A stretch of DNA of 5,035 nucleotides, from positions 1 to 5,035 of the forward strand of contig CAJTVI010000117.1 of NCBI GenBank assembly GCA_910579545.1, written 5' to 3'. How positions within the stretch are numbered: position 1 is the stretch's first letter; every line of letters starts with the position of its first letter. Under the pieces are notes generated by a model. That model did no database searches. It saw only the letters and a program-made list of their open reading frames with translations, and was not told where the DNA came from. The DNA comes from an uncultured Oscillospiraceae bacterium. GTDB lineage: Bacteria; Bacillota; Clostridia; Oscillospirales; Ruminococcaceae. Positions 1 to 5,035 of the stretch are shown here, piece by piece. A program made the translations under genes and the position numbers.

Positions 1-145
1 GGGGGGCAAGGCCGGCCAGCTCCGCAGCGCTGAGGCCCGGCCCGCCGGGGCCGTGTTCGCCGGCGGCCTGCGCCCGCGGGGCGTCTGGCCCATTTGCCGC
101 GGCGGCCTGCGCCATGCCCGGGCCGCCCGCGTCCGCGTTTACCAC
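1..145 (-). CDS. 5' part of an unidentified gene overlapping the yqhQ stop (possibly prmC by synteny); runs off the window
   Basis: An open frame begins with GTG at 145-143 and stays open for 48 codons to the window edge. The GTG overlaps the yqhQ stop (GTGGTAA), and GGAGGA lies 6 nt upstream at 157-152, inside the end of yqhQ. This is a typical translationally coupled start. A second in-frame start is ATG at 115-113 (codon 11), but only weak GGGCGG-like sequence precedes it. The visible peptide is rich in Ala, Gly and Pro and ends around LSAAELAGLAP; no domain or motif can be recognised. In many clostridia the gene after yqhQ is prmC, the methyltransferase that modifies the Gln of the GGQ motif in release factors. 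That is synteny only: the low-complexity leader is not a usual PrmC N-terminus. If it is PrmC, the SAM-binding and NPPY motifs should follow beyond the edge. Confidence 0.5.
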   Translation of the reverse strand, partial: MVNADAGGPGMAQAAAANGPDAPRAQAAGEHGPGGPGLSAAELAGLAP

Positions 146-1074
146 AGGCCGTCCTCCGGGCGCTGGGGCAGCACCGGCGTCACCGCCGCGATGGCCACCT
201 CGATCATGGAATCGTCCGGCTCAAAGGTGGTCAGCCGCTGCAGCCAGAGCCCGGGGGCCGAGATGACGGCGGTGAGGGGGTTGTCGTACCGGCCGGCCAG
301 CTTGATGAGCTCGTAGCTGATGCCCATGATGAGGGGCAGCAGCAGCAGCTTGAGGAGCACCCGCAGCCCGGTGCTGCCCCAGGGCAGCGCCGCGGTAACC
401 AAGATGCTCACGATCAGCACCAAAATCATAAAGCTGGTGCCGCAGCGGGGGTGGAACCGGCTGTGCTTGCGGATGTTTTCCACCGTGAGCTCCTCGCCCG
501 CCTCGTAGCAGGCGATGGTTTTGTGCTCGGCCCCATGGTACTCGAACATGCGGTGGATCTCCTTCATGCGGGTGCAGAGGGCCAGGTAGAGCACAAACAG
601 CCCCAGTTTGAGCACCGCCTCCAGCAGCACCTTGGCCCCGCCCAGCGGCAGGAGGTACCGGTCGCACAGGCCCACCAGGGTGGTGGGCAGCACCATAAAC
701 AGCACCAGCGCCAGCATGCCCCCCAGCACCGCGGCGCAGCCCATGATAAAGCTCTGCATCTTTGGCCCGGCATGCTGGGCAAGCCATTTGTCAAAGGCGG
801 ACTCCTCCTCCTCGAACTCCTCGCCCATGCTCACCTCGGCCGAGCGCATCAGGTAGCGGTAGCCCTGCACTAAGTTATCCACCATATTGCAGGCCCCCCG
901 CACCAGCGGGATACGGCTCCAGGGCCGTTTTTTGACCGGCTCCTGCGAGAGTTCGATGCCCCCGTCCGGCCGGCGCACCGCCACGCAGACGGTTTCGGGG
1001 CCGCGCATCATGATGCCCTCCATCAGGGCCTGGCCGCCCACGCTGGTTTTAAAACACACCTTTGGTTTTTCCAT
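139..1074 (-). CDS. yqhQ: DUF1385 (YqhQ-like) integral membrane protein, function unknown
   Basis: This 311-residue protein, close to the usual family length, matches the DUF1385/YqhQ family of Firmicutes by its signature stretches. Near the N-terminus is SVGGQALMEGIMMRGPE (11-27). In the centre is FEYHGAEHKTIACYEAGEE (177-195), followed by HSRFHPRCGTSF (204-215). Hydrophobic segments lie at about 107-130, 147-167, 214-232 and 239-256. The His/Glu/Cys-rich conserved loop (H180, E183, H184, C189, H208, C211) sits between the second and third segments and looks like a possible metal site; that is an inference, since the family has no established biochemical activity. ATG at 1074 is supported by AAAGGAG with 7 nt spacing. 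The stop overlaps the next start by 7 nt, and 94 nt separate this gene from the kinase gene upstream. In other clostridia yqhQ usually sits beside rpmE and prmC, so its place behind a two-component system is slightly unusual. Family call firm; role unknown. Confidence 0.93.
   Translation of the reverse strand: MEKPKVCFKTSVGGQALMEGIMMRGPETVCVAVRRPDGGIELSQEPVKKRPWSRIPLVRGACNMVDNLVQGYRYLMRSAEVSMGEEFEEEESAFDKWLAQHAGPKMQSFIMGCAAVLGGMLALVLFMVLPTTLVGLCDRYLLPLGGAKVLLEAVLKLGLFVLYLALCTRMKEIHRMFEYHGAEHKTIACYEAGEELTVENIRKHSRFHPRCGTSFMILVLIVSILVTAALPWGSTGLRVLLKLLLLPLIMGISYELIKLAGRYDNPLTAVISAPGLWLQRLTTFEPDDSMIEVAIAAVTPVLPQRPEDGLW
152..157 (-). promoter_or_regulatory. Ribosome binding site inside the yqhQ 3' end (decides the GTG start)
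   Basis: The minus strand reads GGAGGA, then 6 nt, then GTG at 145. The site lies within the last codons of yqhQ and supports the GTG start over the downstream ATG at 115. It also suggests that ribosomes ending yqhQ restart on the next gene. Confidence 0.55.
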
Positions 1075-1098
1075 CCTGCTTCTCCTTTATGTTTTGCA

Positions 1099-1113
1099 GC
1101 CCCTTTTTGGGGC
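1099..1113 (-). other. Small perfect hairpin just upstream of the yqhQ ribosome binding site
   Basis: On the minus strand GCCCC-AAAAA-GGGGC forms a perfect 5-bp stem with a 5-nt loop. It ends about 10 nt before the AAAGGAG of yqhQ, and no T-run follows. It overlaps by 2 nt the larger inverted repeat 1112-1157, so the two folds compete. Confidence 0.4.
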
Positions 1114-1157
1114 CGGGGCGGGGCCGCCCCCTGAACGCGGCAAAGGGCCGCCCCGGC
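1112..1157 (-). repeat. 10-bp inverted repeat in the kinase-yqhQ gap, with an embedded 10-bp direct repeat
   Basis: The plus-strand arms GCCGGGGCGG (1112-1121) and CCGCCCCGGC (1148-1157) are perfect reverse complements around 26 nt. GGGCCGCCCC also occurs twice as a direct repeat, at 1121-1130 and 1145-1154. This is the main structure in the 94-nt gap between kinase and yqhQ. No U-tract follows on the minus strand, so an intrinsic terminator is not supported; an mRNA stabiliser, processing site or translation-tuning element fits better. Confidence 0.4.
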
Positions 1158-1168
1158 GCGGCGGCGCG

Positions 1169-2608
1169 TTACCCCGCCGGCAGGCCCCGGGGCAGGCCGG
1201 GGGTGTAGAGCGGCAGCCGCACCGTGACCGTGGTGCCCTTGCCGGGGGTGGAGGCGATGTCCACGCTGCCGTCCAGCGCGGCCACGATCTCGTCCACCAC
1301 CGCAAGGCCGATGCCGCTGCCCCGCACCGCGCCCTTGCCCTTAAAAAACTTGAGCTTGACGTTTTCGAGGTCGTCCGGCTCGATGCCGCGGCCCTCGTCC
1401 TGCACCAGCACATAGGCGTTCTCCCCGTCCTGCAAGAGGTCCAGGGTGATGGCCCCGCCGGGGTTTGAGTATTTGATGGCGTTGTCCAGCAGGTTTACAA
1501 ACACCTGCCGCAGCCGCCCCGCGTCCGCCCAGACCGGCAGCGGCAGCTCCGGCTCCTCGTACACCAGCCGCAGCCCCTCCTGCCGGATGCGCCCCTCCAC
1601 AAAAAGGGCCGCGTCGGTGAGTTCGGCCACCAGGTCCAGCGCGCTGCACTCCATGCGGATGCCGCTTTGCAGGCGGGAAAAATCCAGCAGCTCCTCCACC
1701 ATGGCGTACAGCCGGTCGGTCTCTGCGCCGATGATGGCCAGGCCCTTGCGGTAATTTTTGTCCTCGGGGTCGCGGATCTGGGCGATGGTCTCCACCCAGC
1801 CCTTGATGCTGGTAAGCGGGGTGCGCAGCTCGTGGCTGACCGAGGAGATGAATTCGTTTTTCATCCGCTCGGTTTTGGCAAGGTCCTCGGCCATCTGGTT
1901 GATGGTGCCGCACAGCCGGCCGATCTCGTCCTTGCGGGCCGGCTCGGGCAGCCGCACGTCCAGATCGCCCCGGGCAATGGCGGTGGCGGTGGCCTCGATG
2001 CGGCCAAGCGGTTTTACGATGGAACGCACAAAAAATAGCCCCGACCAGATGGTAAGGCTGAGCACCACCAGCGCCACGCAAAGGCTCATGACCCGCTGGC
2101 GGCCCAGCAGTTCATCGATCAGGGCAAGGCTTGTGACCATGCGCATGGCGGCCACCTCGCCGGCGGCGTAGGGCACCAGCCTTGTTACCGCCATGACCCG
2201 CTCGTTTTCGGGGGTGGTGTAGACCGCGCTGCCCACCCCGTCCGGGCTTTCAAAGGCGGCGGCAAAATCGCCGGCCGCCGCCGCGTCCCCGGCCGCGAAG
2301 CCGGTGGAGGAGGAGAGCACCCCGCCGGATGCGTCCAGAAGCTGGAACTCGAATTTATCCTTGTCGTCAAACTGCTCCACCATCCGGCGCAGCGCCTGGC
2401 TGCGGGCCCCGGCAGGGTCGCCGCTGGAGGCGTCGGTATACATTTTGAGCTGGCCGGTGATGCTGGAAAACCGGTTGAGCATGGTCTGCCGCGCGCTGCC
2501 GTAGTAGGAGGAGTGCCCCGCGTACAAAAACAGGCCCTCGGCCACCACGATCACCAGCACCGTGATGAGCAGGCTGCCCCGCAGCCAGCGCCGGGTAATG
2601 CCGTTCAT
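1169..2608 (-). CDS. Membrane-bound sensor histidine kinase (HAMP-HisKA-HATPase), partner of the adjacent OmpR-type regulator
   Basis: This 479-residue kinase should sense a signal outside the membrane, autophosphorylate on His and pass the phosphate to the adjacent regulator. Order: short cytoplasmic tail; TM1 about 11-31; extracytoplasmic domain about 32-170 of unrecognised fold; TM2 about 171-194; HAMP about 191-243; dimerisation/phospho-acceptor H-box SVSHELRTPLTSI with His259; N-box around VNLLDNAIKYS (Asn372, Asn376); G1 box DEGRGIE (404-410); G2 box GSGIGLAV (430-437). All catalytic boxes are intact. The ATP lid is short (LKFFKGKGAVRGSGIGL). Start: ATG at 2608 gives MNGITRRWLRGSLL, a natural N-terminus. 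A TTG 9 nt upstream (2617) is possible, but its purine-rich site (GGAAAGGGGG, 2629-2620) would be only about 3 nt away. The site is 11-12 nt from the ATG, rather long, so the start is not settled. The stimulus cannot be read from the sequence. Confidence 0.93.
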   Translation of the reverse strand: MNGITRRWLRGSLLITVLVIVVAEGLFLYAGHSSYYGSARQTMLNRFSSITGQLKMYTDASSGDPAGARSQALRRMVEQFDDKDKFEFQLLDASGGVLSSSTGFAAGDAAAAGDFAAAFESPDGVGSAVYTTPENERVMAVTRLVPYAAGEVAAMRMVTSLALIDELLGRQRVMSLCVALVVLSLTIWSGLFFVRSIVKPLGRIEATATAIARGDLDVRLPEPARKDEIGRLCGTINQMAEDLAKTERMKNEFISSVSHELRTPLTSIKGWVETIAQIRDPEDKNYRKGLAIIGAETDRLYAMVEELLDFSRLQSGIRMECSALDLVAELTDAALFVEGRIRQEGLRLVYEEPELPLPVWADAGRLRQVFVNLLDNAIKYSNPGGAITLDLLQDGENAYVLVQDEGRGIEPDDLENVKLKFFKGKGAVRGSGIGLAVVDEIVAALDGSVDIASTPGKGTTVTVRLPLYTPGLPRGLPAG

Positions 2609-2619
2609 GCCCTGCAAGG

Positions 2620-2629
2620 CCCCCTTTCC
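2620..2629 (-). promoter_or_regulatory. Unusual ribosome binding site of the histidine kinase gene
   Basis: The minus strand reads GGAAAGGGGG. The core is about 11-12 nt from ATG 2608 but only about 3 nt from an in-frame TTG at 2617, so neither spacing is ideal. Just upstream is a 6-bp GC hairpin (2630-2645) that abuts the site and could limit access. Confidence 0.4.
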
Positions 2630-2645
2630 GGCCGCCGGCGCGGCC
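2630..2645 (-). other. GC hairpin abutting the kinase ribosome binding site
   Basis: GGCCGC at 2630-2635 and GCGGCC at 2640-2645 form a perfect 6-bp stem around a 4-nt loop. On the minus-strand transcript the stem ends directly before the GGAAAGGGGG site of the kinase. It could tune translation of the kinase relative to the regulator, but it may also be chance in very GC-rich sequence. Confidence 0.35.
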
Positions 2646-2690
2646 CGCCCCGTTCAGATCCCCCGCGCGCGGCCCATCCCGGCGCAGTGC

Positions 2691-2717
2691 AAAACCGGGG
2701 CAAACCGGCCCCGGCTT
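2691..2717 (-). terminator. Weak terminator-like hairpin between response regulator and kinase genes
   Basis: Four nt after the regulator's stop codon (which ends at 2722), the minus strand can pair AAGCCGGGG (2717-2709) with CCCCGGTTT (2700-2692) around an 8-nt loop. The stem is 9 bp including one G-U pair. Only four T follow or lie in the stem (2694-2691), after which comes GCACTG. A second fold pairing GCAAA with TTTGC and CCGG with CCGG competes with it. The short T-run suggests partial termination or 3'-end protection rather than a complete stop, in keeping with the kinase being in the same operon. Confidence 0.35.
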
Positions 2718-2721
2718 TGCG

Positions 2722-3420
2722 TCAGCCGTTCCAGCGGTAGCCGTAGCCCCACACCGTAAGGATGTGGCGCGGGCTGGACGGCTCGTCCTCGATCTTCATG
2801 CGCAGGCGGCGGATGTTGACGTCCACGATCTTGACGTCGCCGTAATAGTTTTCGCCCCAGACCCCCTCAAGGATCTTTTCCCGCACAAGGGCGGTGCCGG
2901 GGTTGTGGAAAAACAGCTCCATGATCTGGAACTCCACCTGGGTCAGGTCGATGGGGCGGCCGCTTTTGTACAGCACCCGGCTTTTCTGGTCCAGCACAAA
3001 CTGGCCGCTCACCAGCCGTGTGTCCCCCTCGCCGGCGGCCTCCGCCGGGCTGCGGCTGACCCTGCGGCAGAGGGCCTTAATGCGGGCGGTGAGCTCGCTG
3101 ACGCTGAAGGGCTTGGTCATATAATCGTCCGCCCCGATCGAGAGGCCCCTGATCTTGTCCTCCTCCAGCCCCTTGGCGCTGAGGATGATGATGCCGATGG
3201 CCGCGTCGTCCCGCCGGATGGTCTCGCAGAGCGAAAAGCCGTTCATGCCGGGCAGCATCACGTCCAGCACCGCCGCCTCAAAGCCGCCGCCCTCGCCCAA
3301 AAGCTCGAGCGCCCGCTCGGCGCTGGCGGCCTCGGCCACCTCCCAGCCCGCCATGCGCAGATTGAGGGCGATCAGCTCGCGGATGCTGTCCTCATCCTCT
3401 ACCACCAGTACACGGATCAT
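2722..3420 (-). CDS. OmpR/PhoB-family response regulator (receiver plus winged-helix DNA-binding domain)
   Basis: This 232-residue transcription factor is the expected phosphate acceptor of the downstream kinase. The receiver domain (about 1-118) begins MIRVLVVEDE with the acidic pair E8/D9. It has the phospho-acceptor Asp53 in VLDVMLPGMNG, Ser81 as the switch residue and Lys103 in the MTKPF motif, so it should be active. After a linker of about 18 residues, the C-terminal winged helix (about 136-231) shows DLTQVEFQIMELF, then VDVNIRRLRMKIE as the likely recognition helix, and ends VWGYGYRW, all typical of the OmpR/PhoB class. ATG at 3420 is chosen because AAGGAGG lies exactly 8 nt upstream and because the receiver fold begins here. 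An in-frame extension to 3501 exists but adds a non-conserved leader that would contain the ribosome binding site. Family certain; target genes unknown. Self-regulation of the cluster is plausible but not visible. Confidence 0.96.
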   Translation of the reverse strand: MIRVLVVEDEDSIRELIALNLRMAGWEVAEAASAERALELLGEGGGFEAAVLDVMLPGMNGFSLCETIRRDDAAIGIIILSAKGLEEDKIRGLSIGADDYMTKPFSVSELTARIKALCRRVSRSPAEAAGEGDTRLVSGQFVLDQKSRVLYKSGRPIDLTQVEFQIMELFFHNPGTALVREKILEGVWGENYYGDVKIVDVNIRRLRMKIEDEPSSPRHILTVWGYGYRWNG

Positions 3421-3427
3421 GCCGGGT

Positions 3428-3435
3428 CCCTCCTT
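3428..3435 (-). promoter_or_regulatory. Strong ribosome binding site of the response regulator gene (decides its start)
   Basis: The minus strand reads AAGGAGGG, with 8 nt between AAGGAGG and ATG 3420. This near-perfect anti-SD match fixes the start and rules out the longer frame beginning at 3501. Confidence 0.8.
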
Positions 3436-3458
3436 ATTATAATTGCGTCCCCTGTTAA

Positions 3459-3480
3459 GCGGCGCTGTGCCGCGCGCCGC
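3459..3480 (-). other. GC-rich stem-loop in the lipoprotein-regulator gap
   Basis: The arms gcggcgc (3459-3465) and gcgccgc (3474-3480) are perfect reverse complements (7 bp, 8-nt loop). An overlapping alternative is GCCGCG-CGC-CGCGGC at 3469-3483. On the minus strand only TT follows before AACAGG, so it lacks the U-tract of an intrinsic terminator. It lies between lipoprotein and regulator and could set relative mRNA levels by partial termination or by blocking 3' exonucleases. Confidence 0.35.
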
Positions 3481-3513
3481 GGCCCATACAGGCCCCTGCA
3501 CGCGCGCTGCCGG

Positions 3514-4854
3514 CTACAGGATGTGAAAGGCCTTTTGCAGGGCCGGGTAGTCCAAAAAGGCCGCCTTAGGCCCCACCTTTACCTGCACCTTCTGCCCGCC
3601 CAGGGTGGCGATGCTGGCGTACCCCGCCGGGGCCGAGCCGGCCTGCCCCAGGCGCACCGAGAGGTAGACGCTCTCGTCCTCGAGGCCCCGCACCTCCCAG
3701 GCGTCGCTCGCCTCGTTTTCGCCCAAGAACACCCGGCCCTTCCACTCGGGGGGCAGCGCAAGGTAGTAGCCGTACTCGGCGTCCAGCACGCCGTAGCTTT
3801 TTTCCATCCGGTACTCGCTGGTATAGTCCTGCCAGGCCACAAAGCAGAACCGCCGGTCCTGGGTGAGGGATACGACGCCCCCCTCCTCGCCCAGCTCCAC
3901 CGGGATCTCCACCGCGCCGTCGCCGTCAATGTCGGCGCTGCGCAGGATGCCAAAATAGCGCCGGGTGGTGCCGTACAGGTCCTCCACCGCAAGGGGGGTG
4001 TACCGCTCCAGCTGCTGCAGCCGGCTGTTGTAGTGCAGGATGCTGCTGGCAAGGTAGGCGCCCGAGCCGCCGGTCCAGCCGTCGATCACCAGGTAATGGC
4101 TGCCGTCCTCCCCAATGCTGGAGGCAAGGGTGGCGCAGCCGGTAAACAGCTCCTGGCCGGCGCCGTCCGCGCCCTGTTCGCCGCCCAGCCCCATCTCCTG
4201 CGCCAGGTGGAAGGAGCCCTCCACGTTGGTGAGCAGCTGCAGCTTGAGGGGGCCGCCGTCCTCCGCGCCGATGACCACTAAGTCCTGGGCGCTGTTGCCG
4301 GTGATATCCTCGAGCAAAAACTCAGAATAGGTCTGCTGCAGCACCGTGGCAAGGGTCTCCTGCCCATAGGTGTACACGGCCAAAAAGCGGTCCCCCTGGG
4401 AATTGCCGTATCCCACCACCAGCTGGGTGCCGGGGGCGTCCCGCATGGCCGCGGCGGTGACGCTCTCGACCCCGGTGGAAAGGCCCTCCTGCTCCTGGGT
4501 GACGAACCAGCCCGTTTCGTCCTGCTCCAGAATGGCAAGGTGGACGTTCTGCCCCTTGGCCGCGCAGGTGTAAAACACCGCGGCGTCCTGGGTGCCGTCG
4601 CCGTCCCAATCCTCAAACAAAAAGGGGGAAAGGTACCCGCCCCCGGTGGGGTATTTAAGCTGGGCGCTCTCGCCAAGATAGGCGTTGAGCGCCTTTTGCA
4701 CCTCGCTGTACTGGCCCGAAAGCCGGGGCGCGCGCAAAAGCTCGTCCACCCCGGCCACCCCGATGCCAAGGGCGCTGCATCCGGCCAGCAGCCCGCAAAA
4801 AGCCAGCAGGCCGGCCAGCCGGGCGGCGCGCCGGCGGCGTTTTGGGTATTTCAT
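3514..4854 (-). CDS. Secreted lipoprotein with FG-GAP/VCBS-like Asp-rich loops, linked to the two-component system
   Basis: This 446-residue protein has a lipoprotein signal peptide: a very basic n-region (KYPKRRRRAAR), a hydrophobic core, and the lipobox LAGC with Cys26 as the lipidation site. It should be anchored to the outer face of the membrane. The mature part has three spaced Asp-rich loops: DWDGDGTQD (82-90), DITGNSAQD (183-191) and DIDGDGAVE (308-316). Each is followed by a hydrophobic strand (such as AAVF, LVVIG or IPVE). This is the pattern of FG-GAP/VCBS repeats, which build beta-propellers and often bind calcium in the loops. No catalytic motif is seen. ATG 4854 has AAGGGGGGAG 6 nt upstream and a proper signal peptide. 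It is first in the operon, behind a TATAAT promoter, and 93 nt before the regulator gene. A role as an extracellular ligand binder or modulator of the kinase is inferred from position only. Lipoprotein call firm; repeat family likely; function unknown. Confidence 0.9.
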   Translation of the reverse strand: MKYPKRRRRAARLAGLLAFCGLLAGCSALGIGVAGVDELLRAPRLSGQYSEVQKALNAYLGESAQLKYPTGGGYLSPFLFEDWDGDGTQDAAVFYTCAAKGQNVHLAILEQDETGWFVTQEQEGLSTGVESVTAAAMRDAPGTQLVVGYGNSQGDRFLAVYTYGQETLATVLQQTYSEFLLEDITGNSAQDLVVIGAEDGGPLKLQLLTNVEGSFHLAQEMGLGGEQGADGAGQELFTGCATLASSIGEDGSHYLVIDGWTGGSGAYLASSILHYNSRLQQLERYTPLAVEDLYGTTRRYFGILRSADIDGDGAVEIPVELGEEGGVVSLTQDRRFCFVAWQDYTSEYRMEKSYGVLDAEYGYYLALPPEWKGRVFLGENEASDAWEVRGLEDESVYLSVRLGQAGSAPAGYASIATLGGQKVQVKVGPKAAFLDYPALQKAFHIL

Positions 4855-4860
4855 CCGGCG

Positions 4861-4870
4861 CTCCCCCCTT
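4861..4870 (-). promoter_or_regulatory. Ribosome binding site of the lipoprotein gene
   Basis: AAGGGGGGAG on the minus strand, 6 nt before ATG 4854. It supports the start that also gives a proper lipoprotein signal peptide. Confidence 0.6.
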
Positions 4871-4906
4871 TTTTACGGTCGGGCCTTATTTTACAGGTAA
4901 GAATAT

Positions 4907-4935
4907 ATTATAACACTTTTTTAAAAGAAAACCAA
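4907..4935 (-). promoter_or_regulatory. Probable sigma-A promoter of the lipoprotein/two-component operon
   Basis: On the minus strand a perfect TATAAT (4912-4907) is preceded by TGT, giving the extended -10 motif TGnTATAAT. TTGGTT (4935-4930) lies exactly 17 nt upstream and matches TTGACA at its first three positions. The surroundings are strikingly AT-rich in an otherwise GC-rich window. The start site would be near 4900, leaving a leader of about 45 nt before the lipoprotein ATG. The weak -35 fits use of the extended -10 or of an activator. Confidence 0.7.
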
Positions 4936-5035
4936 ACGCCGCCTTCGCGGGGGAGTGTCCAAACCGGGGAAAGATGTCCTCCGGCCGGGTGCGTGGGAGC
5001 AGTCTCTCAAGGCAACAGGACCCCTGCCCCGAAAG
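4936..5035. other. Unassigned GC-rich non-coding block upstream of the operon promoter, able to fold into an irregular hairpin
   Basis: No convincing gene is seen here. On the plus strand CGGGG (4965-4969) can pair with CCCCG (5027-5031), GTCCT (4976-4980) with AGGAC (5017-5021), and GGGAG (4995-4999) with CTCTC (5004-5008) at the tip. This gives a 67-nt irregular hairpin with internal loops. On the minus strand a small CCGC-GAAG-GCGG stem (4950-4939) is followed by TTTGGTTTTCTTTT, a poor terminator-like end for something transcribed from beyond the right edge. It was compared by eye with FMN, cobalamin, T-box, SRP, tmRNA, RNase P and 6S consensus elements, and no match was found. It could be a leader or small RNA cut by the edge, a dispersed repeat, or the 3' tail of a neighbouring transcript. 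Confidence 0.3.

Noticed and set aside
94..873. Plus-strand open frame (about 259 codons) antisense to yqhQ
   Set aside because: The composition is dominated by Gln, His and Ala, no motif is seen, and it mirrors a clear DUF1385 gene.
887..1468. Plus-strand open frame crossing the yqhQ-kinase gap
   Set aside because: It is Arg/Gly/Pro-rich with no domain, and overlaps the ends of two solid minus-strand genes and the repeat-rich gap between them.
2663..2672. 10-bp palindrome CCGCGCGCGG as an operator
   Set aside because: It is a simple CG alternation in very GC-rich sequence with no second copy near the promoter, so there is no reason to call a binding site.
3436..3458. TATAAT plus TTAACA upstream of the regulator as an internal promoter
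   Set aside because: The hexamers are only 11 nt apart, too close for sigma-A, and a start about 7 nt after this -10 would fall inside the ribosome binding site.
3421..3501. N-terminal extension of the response regulator
   Set aside because: The added 27 residues are not part of the receiver fold and would include the AAGGAGG ribosome binding site located 8 nt before ATG 3420.
2764..4281. Long plus-strand open frame (about 505 codons) antisense to the lipoprotein and regulator genes
   Set aside because: It is rich in His, Gln, Ala and Gly with no recognisable domain, lies antisense to two well-supported genes, and is the kind of open frame that high third-position GC creates on the opposite strand.
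4886..5035. Minus-strand open frame entering from the right edge (49 codons before TAA)
   Set aside because: It reads straight through the extended -10 promoter and the T-rich tract, shows no recognisable motif, and 49 open codons are not significant in GC-rich sequence.
4965..5035. FMN riboswitch, because the minus strand begins CTTTCGGGGCAGGGG
   Set aside because: Only the first stretch resembles the RFN element. The GTGAAATTCCC-like and CCGACGGT-like conserved parts that should follow are absent.

Overview
The window is GC-rich, and every supported gene lies on the minus strand in one tight head-to-tail cluster. Shine-Dalgarno sites close to AGGAGG, an AT-rich promoter with a perfect TATAAT, a lipobox lipoprotein and a YqhQ/DUF1385 membrane protein together point to a Firmicute. 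A high-GC gut Clostridium relative (Oscillospiraceae/Ruminococcaceae type) is the best guess. This is inferred from gene content and signals, not from a marker gene.

Reading in the direction of transcription (right to left): 4855-5035 is non-coding. It holds a likely sigma-A promoter (about 4907-4935) and, further upstream, an unexplained GC-rich block (4936-5035) that can fold into an irregular hairpin. Next are a lipoprotein with three Asp-rich FG-GAP/EF-hand-like loops (3514-4854), an OmpR/PhoB-family response regulator (2722-3420), a membrane sensor histidine kinase (1169-2608), a DUF1385/YqhQ polytopic membrane protein (139-1074), and the first 48 codons of another gene overlapping the yqhQ stop (145 down to the window edge). 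By synteny that last gene may be prmC, but the visible sequence does not prove it.

The three upstream genes look like one signalling unit. The kinase has an extracytoplasmic domain of about 140 residues between two membrane segments, the regulator has an intact phospho-acceptor site and a winged-helix DNA-binding domain, and the lipoprotein would sit on the outer face of the membrane next to the sensor. A lipoprotein acting as ligand binder, modulator or output of the two-component system is a reasonable inference. The gaps between genes (about 93, 113 and 94 nt) contain GC-rich hairpins without convincing U-tracts, so they look more like expression-tuning or mRNA-processing structures than full terminators.

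No mobile element, CRISPR array, tRNA or rRNA was seen. The long open frames on the plus strand are antisense shadows of the real genes.
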